From assembly GCA_031364505.1 (NCBI GenBank), contig JANLWK010000326.1:1-7985 (forward strand): a stretch of DNA of 7,985 nucleotides, in the 5' to 3' direction. The notes beneath the pieces are model-generated. The model was not told the origin of the DNA and searched no databases. It saw only the letters and a list, made by a program, of their open reading frames with translations. Below, one piece after another: positions 4,981 through 7,985 of the stretch (the first letter of the stretch is position 1; each line of letters begins with the position of its first letter). The position numbers were made by a program, and so were the translations under genes. This stretch comes from JANLWK01 sp031364505. GTDB lineage: Bacteria; Eisenbacteria; RBG-16-71-46.

Positions 4981-7845
4981 ATGGACTCGCGTTCATCGCG
5001 CTGCGCGACGCTGTTCGCCGCCTGGTTCGTCATCGTGTCCGCATCCACGGTGGCCGTGGCCCAGACTCCGGTCGCGAAGGCGACCGCACGGTTCGCGCTC
5101 GCCGACTCCCTGGCGCTCGATTCGCGGGTACATACCGGCACCCTGCCGAACGGGCTCCGCTGGTTCATCCGCGTCAACCACCGACCGGAGGCACGGGTGG
5201 CGCTGCGGCTCGCCGTGGCGGCGGGCTCGACGGCCGAGGTCGACGATCAGCGCGGGCTCGCACACTTCACGGAGCACATGAATTTCAACGGCTCCGAGCA
5301 CTTCGCGCCCGAGCAACTGGTGTCCTACCTCGAATCGATCGGCATGCGGTTCGGCGCGGACGCGAATGCATATACCTCGTTCGACGAGACCGTCTACATG
5401 CTCGAGGTGCCCGCCGACCGCGATACCGTGCTCGACCGTGGTGTGATGGCGCTGTCGGACTTCGCGGGGCGCGCCACGATGACGGACGCGGAAATCGACA
5501 AGGAGCGCGGCGTCGTGCTCGAGGAATGGCGCCTCGGCCAGGGTGTGCGAGACCGCATCAGCCGCCGCCAATACCCGATCGTGTTCCACGGCTCACGCTA
5601 CGCCGATCGCTTGCCGATCGGCCTGCCGGAGGTGATCAAGGGCGCGATCTACGAGCGCTTGCGCGCGTTCTATCGCGACTGGTACACGCCGGACCGCATG
5701 GCGGTGATCGCGGTCGGCGACATCGACCCCGCGAAGATGGAGACGCTGATCCGCAAGCACTTCGGTTCGCTGAAACGGCCGACGAACACGAGGCCCGCGC
5801 CGGTCTTCGACATTCCGGCGCACGATTCCACGTTGATCTCGATCGCCACCGATTCGGAGCTGACGCGCACCAGCGTTCCGCTGATGTTCAAGGGACCGCA
5901 CCTGCGCAGCCTCACCGTCGGCGACGAGCGTCGCGACCTCGTGCGTGATCTCTACGCGTCGATGCTCAACGCGCGGTTCGGCGAGATCGCCCATCGCGCC
6001 GACCCGCCCTTCCTGAGCGCCGGTGCCGGCTACCTCCCGCTGCTGGGTCGTACCGCGGACGTGTGGCGACTGAACGCTGGCGTCGAGGACGGCGGGGTCG
6101 AGCGCGGGCTCGCGGCGGTGCTCGAAGAGGTGGCACGCGTCGCGCACCACGGCTTTCTGCCGAGCGAGTTGGCGCGCGCGAAGGACCGCCGGCGTGCCGG
6201 GGCGGAACGCATGTACGCCGAGCGTGACAAGTCGGAGAGCCGCGATTTCGCCCGCGAGCTGGTGAGCCACTTCCTCGTCGCCGAACCTGTGACTGGGATC
6301 GAAACCGAGTACGCGATCGAGACCCAGCTGTTGGACGGCATCACGCTCGCCGAGATCAACGCGCTGACGCCGACGCTGATGCATGCCGGGAACCGCGTCG
6401 TGCTCGTCGAGGCGCCGTCCCGTGGGGCGCCGCCGCCGACCGATGCCGGCATCCGCGCCGTCATCGAGCGCGAGGCCCGTGCGACACCGGACGCATGGGT
6501 CGACTCCATCGCCGGCAAGTCGCTCATGGCCACGCGGCCTGCTGCGGGGCGCGTGACGGCGCGCAAGGATGTACCCGAGATCGGCGCTACCGTGCTCACG
6601 CTGTCGAACGGCGTCGAGGTGTGGCTCAAGCCCACCCACTTCAAGACGGACGAGATCCTGTTCTCGGGTTACGCGCTCGGAGGGCGGTCCGCGGCCGATT
6701 CGGCGAGCTACCCGACGACGTGGATCGCCGGGCCCACGATCGGCGACGCCGGAGTCGGCGGGTACACCGCGACCGAAGTCCGCAAGCTCCTCGCCGGCAA
6801 GATCGCGGGCGCCTCGATCTCCTACGGCGACTACGTCCAGTACGTGAACGGCAGCGCCCGGCCGGTCGATCTCGAAACGGCGCTGCAACTCACGTATCTC
6901 ACGTTTACCGGCCCGACCCGTGACCCCGCCGGGTTCGAGGCGCTCAAGAAACGCGTCACGGAGTTCCTGAACACGCGTGCGAACAGCCCCGAAGCGGTGT
7001 TCTCGGATACCGTCGATGCGGTGAACGACGGCAACCTCTACCTCAACCGAAACCCCACCGTCGCGCAGGTCCAAGCGGTGGGGCTCGACAGCGTATTGGC
7101 CTTCCACAAACAGCGCTTCGGCAACGCCGCCGACTTCACGTTCACCTTTGCGGGCAACTTCGAAGTCGATTCGATCGCGCCGCTGCTGGCGAGCTACCTC
7201 GGCTCGCTGCCGTCCCAGGGCAAGCGCACGTCGACCTACGGCCACACGGTCCCGCGCTACCCCACGGGGACGCGTAGTGTATCCGTCCACAAGGGGCTCG
7301 AGCCCAAGGCGACGAACCAGGTGACGTTCTTCACCACGGGCTTGCCCATCGACGAGCTGGACATGCACCGGGCCCGAGCCGCGGCGTCGATTCTGAACGA
7401 GCACTTGCGCAAGCGGCTGCGCGAGCTGATGGGCGGGACCTACGGCGCGTCGGCGCGGTTCGACAACCTCGCTCCGCAGCCGGGCTACGCAACGATGACG
7501 GTCTCGTTCGGCTGCGATCCCGCGCGCGTCGACACCATGCTAGCGGCGACGCTCGCGGAGATCGCCGACCTGAGGGAGAACGGCCCATCAGCCGAAGACG
7601 TGCAGAAGGACCAGGAAATCGAGCGACGCGAGCTCGAGGTCGCGCTGGAGCAGAACGGCATGTGGACGGGCTCGATCCTCACGTCACTCCAGTTCGGCAT
7701 CGATCCCCGGCGCATCGCGCACCGTCGCGAGCGAATCGACCTCTTGAACCGCGACAACCTCCGCGAGACGTTCAGGAAGTACTTCCCGCTCGACCGCCGC
7801 ACGGTGATCACGCTGCGCCCCGAGAACAGCGCCACAGCGCCGTAG
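4981..7845 (+). CDS. Exported M16 family zinc metallopeptidase (insulinase/PqqL-like)
   Basis: 954 residues, close to the length of E. coli PqqL and other single-chain four-domain M16 enzymes. Residues 1-27 are a signal peptide (A-V-A27, then Q28), placing it in the periplasm. Domain 1 (about 47-265) carries the inverted zinc motif H95-F-T-E-H99, with E175 as third ligand 76 residues after H99 and E182 nearby; the flanking G-L-A-H and N-F-N-G-S and the S-F-D-E-T-V-Y segment (133-139) fit the family. Domain 2 is about 275-500. The C-terminal half (about 525-954) repeats the fold without HxxEH but keeps the R-x-x-L/R...Y substrate motif near R812-R814 and Y821 (G-G-T-Y-G-A-S-A). Such enzymes degrade peptides or small unfolded proteins inside a closed chamber; the substrate here is unknown. 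The stop codon overlaps the ribosome site of the next gene, so the two may be co-transcribed. Confidence 0.95.
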   Translation: MDSRSSRCATLFAAWFVIVSASTVAVAQTPVAKATARFALADSLALDSRVHTGTLPNGLRWFIRVNHRPEARVALRLAVAAGSTAEVDDQRGLAHFTEHMNFNGSEHFAPEQLVSYLESIGMRFGADANAYTSFDETVYMLEVPADRDTVLDRGVMALSDFAGRATMTDAEIDKERGVVLEEWRLGQGVRDRISRRQYPIVFHGSRYADRLPIGLPEVIKGAIYERLRAFYRDWYTPDRMAVIAVGDIDPAKMETLIRKHFGSLKRPTNTRPAPVFDIPAHDSTLISIATDSELTRTSVPLMFKGPHLRSLTVGDERRDLVRDLYASMLNARFGEIAHRADPPFLSAGAGYLPLLGRTADVWRLNAGVEDGGVERGLAAVLEEVARVAHHGFLPSELARAKDRRRAGAERMYAERDKSESRDFARELVSHFLVAEPVTGIETEYAIETQLLDGITLAEINALTPTLMHAGNRVVLVEAPSRGAPPPTDAGIRAVIEREARATPDAWVDSIAGKSLMATRPAAGRVTARKDVPEIGATVLTLSNGVEVWLKPTHFKTDEILFSGYALGGRSAADSASYPTTWIAGPTIGDAGVGGYTATEVRKLLAGKIAGASISYGDYVQYVNGSARPVDLETALQLTYLTFTGPTRDPAGFEALKKRVTEFLNTRANSPEAVFSDTVDAVNDGNLYLNRNPTVAQVQAVGLDSVLAFHKQRFGNAADFTFTFAGNFEVDSIAPLLASYLGSLPSQGKRTSTYGHTVPRYPTGTRSVSVHKGLEPKATNQVTFFTTGLPIDELDMHRARAAASILNEHLRKRLRELMGGTYGASARFDNLAPQPGYATMTVSFGCDPARVDTMLAATLAEIADLRENGPSAEDVQKDQEIERRELEVALEQNGMWTGSILTSLQFGIDPRRIAHRRERIDLLNRDNLRETFRKYFPLDRRTVITLRPENSATAP

Positions 7846-7848
7846 AGG
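7844..7848 (+). promoter_or_regulatory. Shine-Dalgarno for a non-ATG start
   Basis: AGAGG overlaps the last two bases of the peptidase TAG stop. It lies eight bases before a CTG at 7857-7859, the codon where the initiator Met of YaiI/YqxD proteins is expected. Confidence 0.45.
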
Positions 7849-7856
7849 TCCGGGCC

Positions 7857-7985
7857 CTGCACATCTATGTGGACGCCGATGCCTGCCCCGTGAAGGACGA
7901 AACCTATCGGGTCGCGAACCGCCATGGCGTGCACGTGACCCTCGTGGCCGGAAGCTGGATGCGGATTCCGAGCCAGCCGAATCTC
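7857..7985 (+). CDS. yaiI: YaiI/YqxD family protein (UPF0178, DUF188), 5' part only
   Basis: 43 codons are visible before the right edge. The family N-terminus is clear: I-Y-V-D-A-D-A-C-P-V-K-D-E (3-15 from the CTG), then Y-R-V-A-N-R-x-G-V and V-T-L-V-A-G-S-W-M-R-I-P. This is a small PIN-like-fold protein family (about 150 residues) whose activity is not firmly known; the acidic D-x-D pair is its hallmark. No ATG, GTG or TTG lies in frame near the expected start. The CTG at 7857 falls where the Met should be and has AGAGG eight bases upstream. The alternative is a GTG at 7869 (residue 5), which would cut off the first strand and has no Shine-Dalgarno. Twelve bases separate the peptidase stop from the CTG. 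Family call strong, start uncertain. Confidence 0.85.
   Translation, partial: MHIYVDADACPVKDETYRVANRHGVHVTLVAGSWMRIPSQPNL

Noticed and set aside
5593..7404. 603-codon open frame on minus across the M16 peptidase
   Set aside because: It is a GC-bias shadow of the peptidase gene. The product is Arg/Val/Gly-rich with no domain, while the plus strand has full family motifs.

Overview
The window is very GC-rich and compact, from a bacterium with a Gram-negative type envelope. Three proteins carry export signals: a lipoprotein signal, and two cleavable signal peptides. The secreted phosphoesterase ends in a FlgD-like/type-A-sorting-like Ig domain. The large M16 peptidase is of the single-chain, exported PqqL-like type. 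This combination is typical of Gemmatimonadota, Candidatus Eisenbacteria and related FCB-like lineages. The phylum is an inference; there is no rRNA or marker gene to settle it. I see no mobile element, CRISPR array, tRNA or phage gene.

Layout. (1) Positions 1-348, minus: 5' part of a coiled-coil lipoprotein gene that runs off the left edge. (2) 527-2080, minus: secreted calcineurin-like metallophosphoesterase with an N-terminal Ig-like segment, an FN3-like segment and a C-terminal sorting-like domain. (3) 2081-2526: a 446-bp divergent intergenic region with many perfect inverted repeats and one plausible minus-strand promoter. (4) 2527-4395, plus: a multi-pass membrane domain fused to a six-bladed NHL/SMP-30-like propeller; its function is unknown. 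(5) 4442-4843, minus: SnoaL-like/ester-cyclase-fold protein, convergent with the fusion gene. (6) 4844-4980: short divergent promoter region with a perfect hairpin. (7) 4981-7845, plus: exported M16 zinc peptidase. (8) 7857-7985, plus: start of a YaiI/YqxD (UPF0178, DUF188) gene that runs off the right edge and seems to lack an ATG, GTG or TTG at the expected start.

The genes do not form a recognisable pathway. Most are single transcription units facing in different directions. The only tight same-strand pair is M16 peptidase and YaiI/YqxD, where the second gene's putative Shine-Dalgarno overlaps the first gene's stop codon. The common theme is the cell envelope: lipoprotein, secreted phosphoesterase, membrane-propeller fusion and periplasmic peptidase.

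The points most worth a second look are the membrane-propeller fusion with an internal lipoprotein-signal-like junction, the probable CTG start of the YaiI/YqxD gene, and the hairpin-rich leader of the phosphoesterase. Nothing here is clearly a new multi-gene system.
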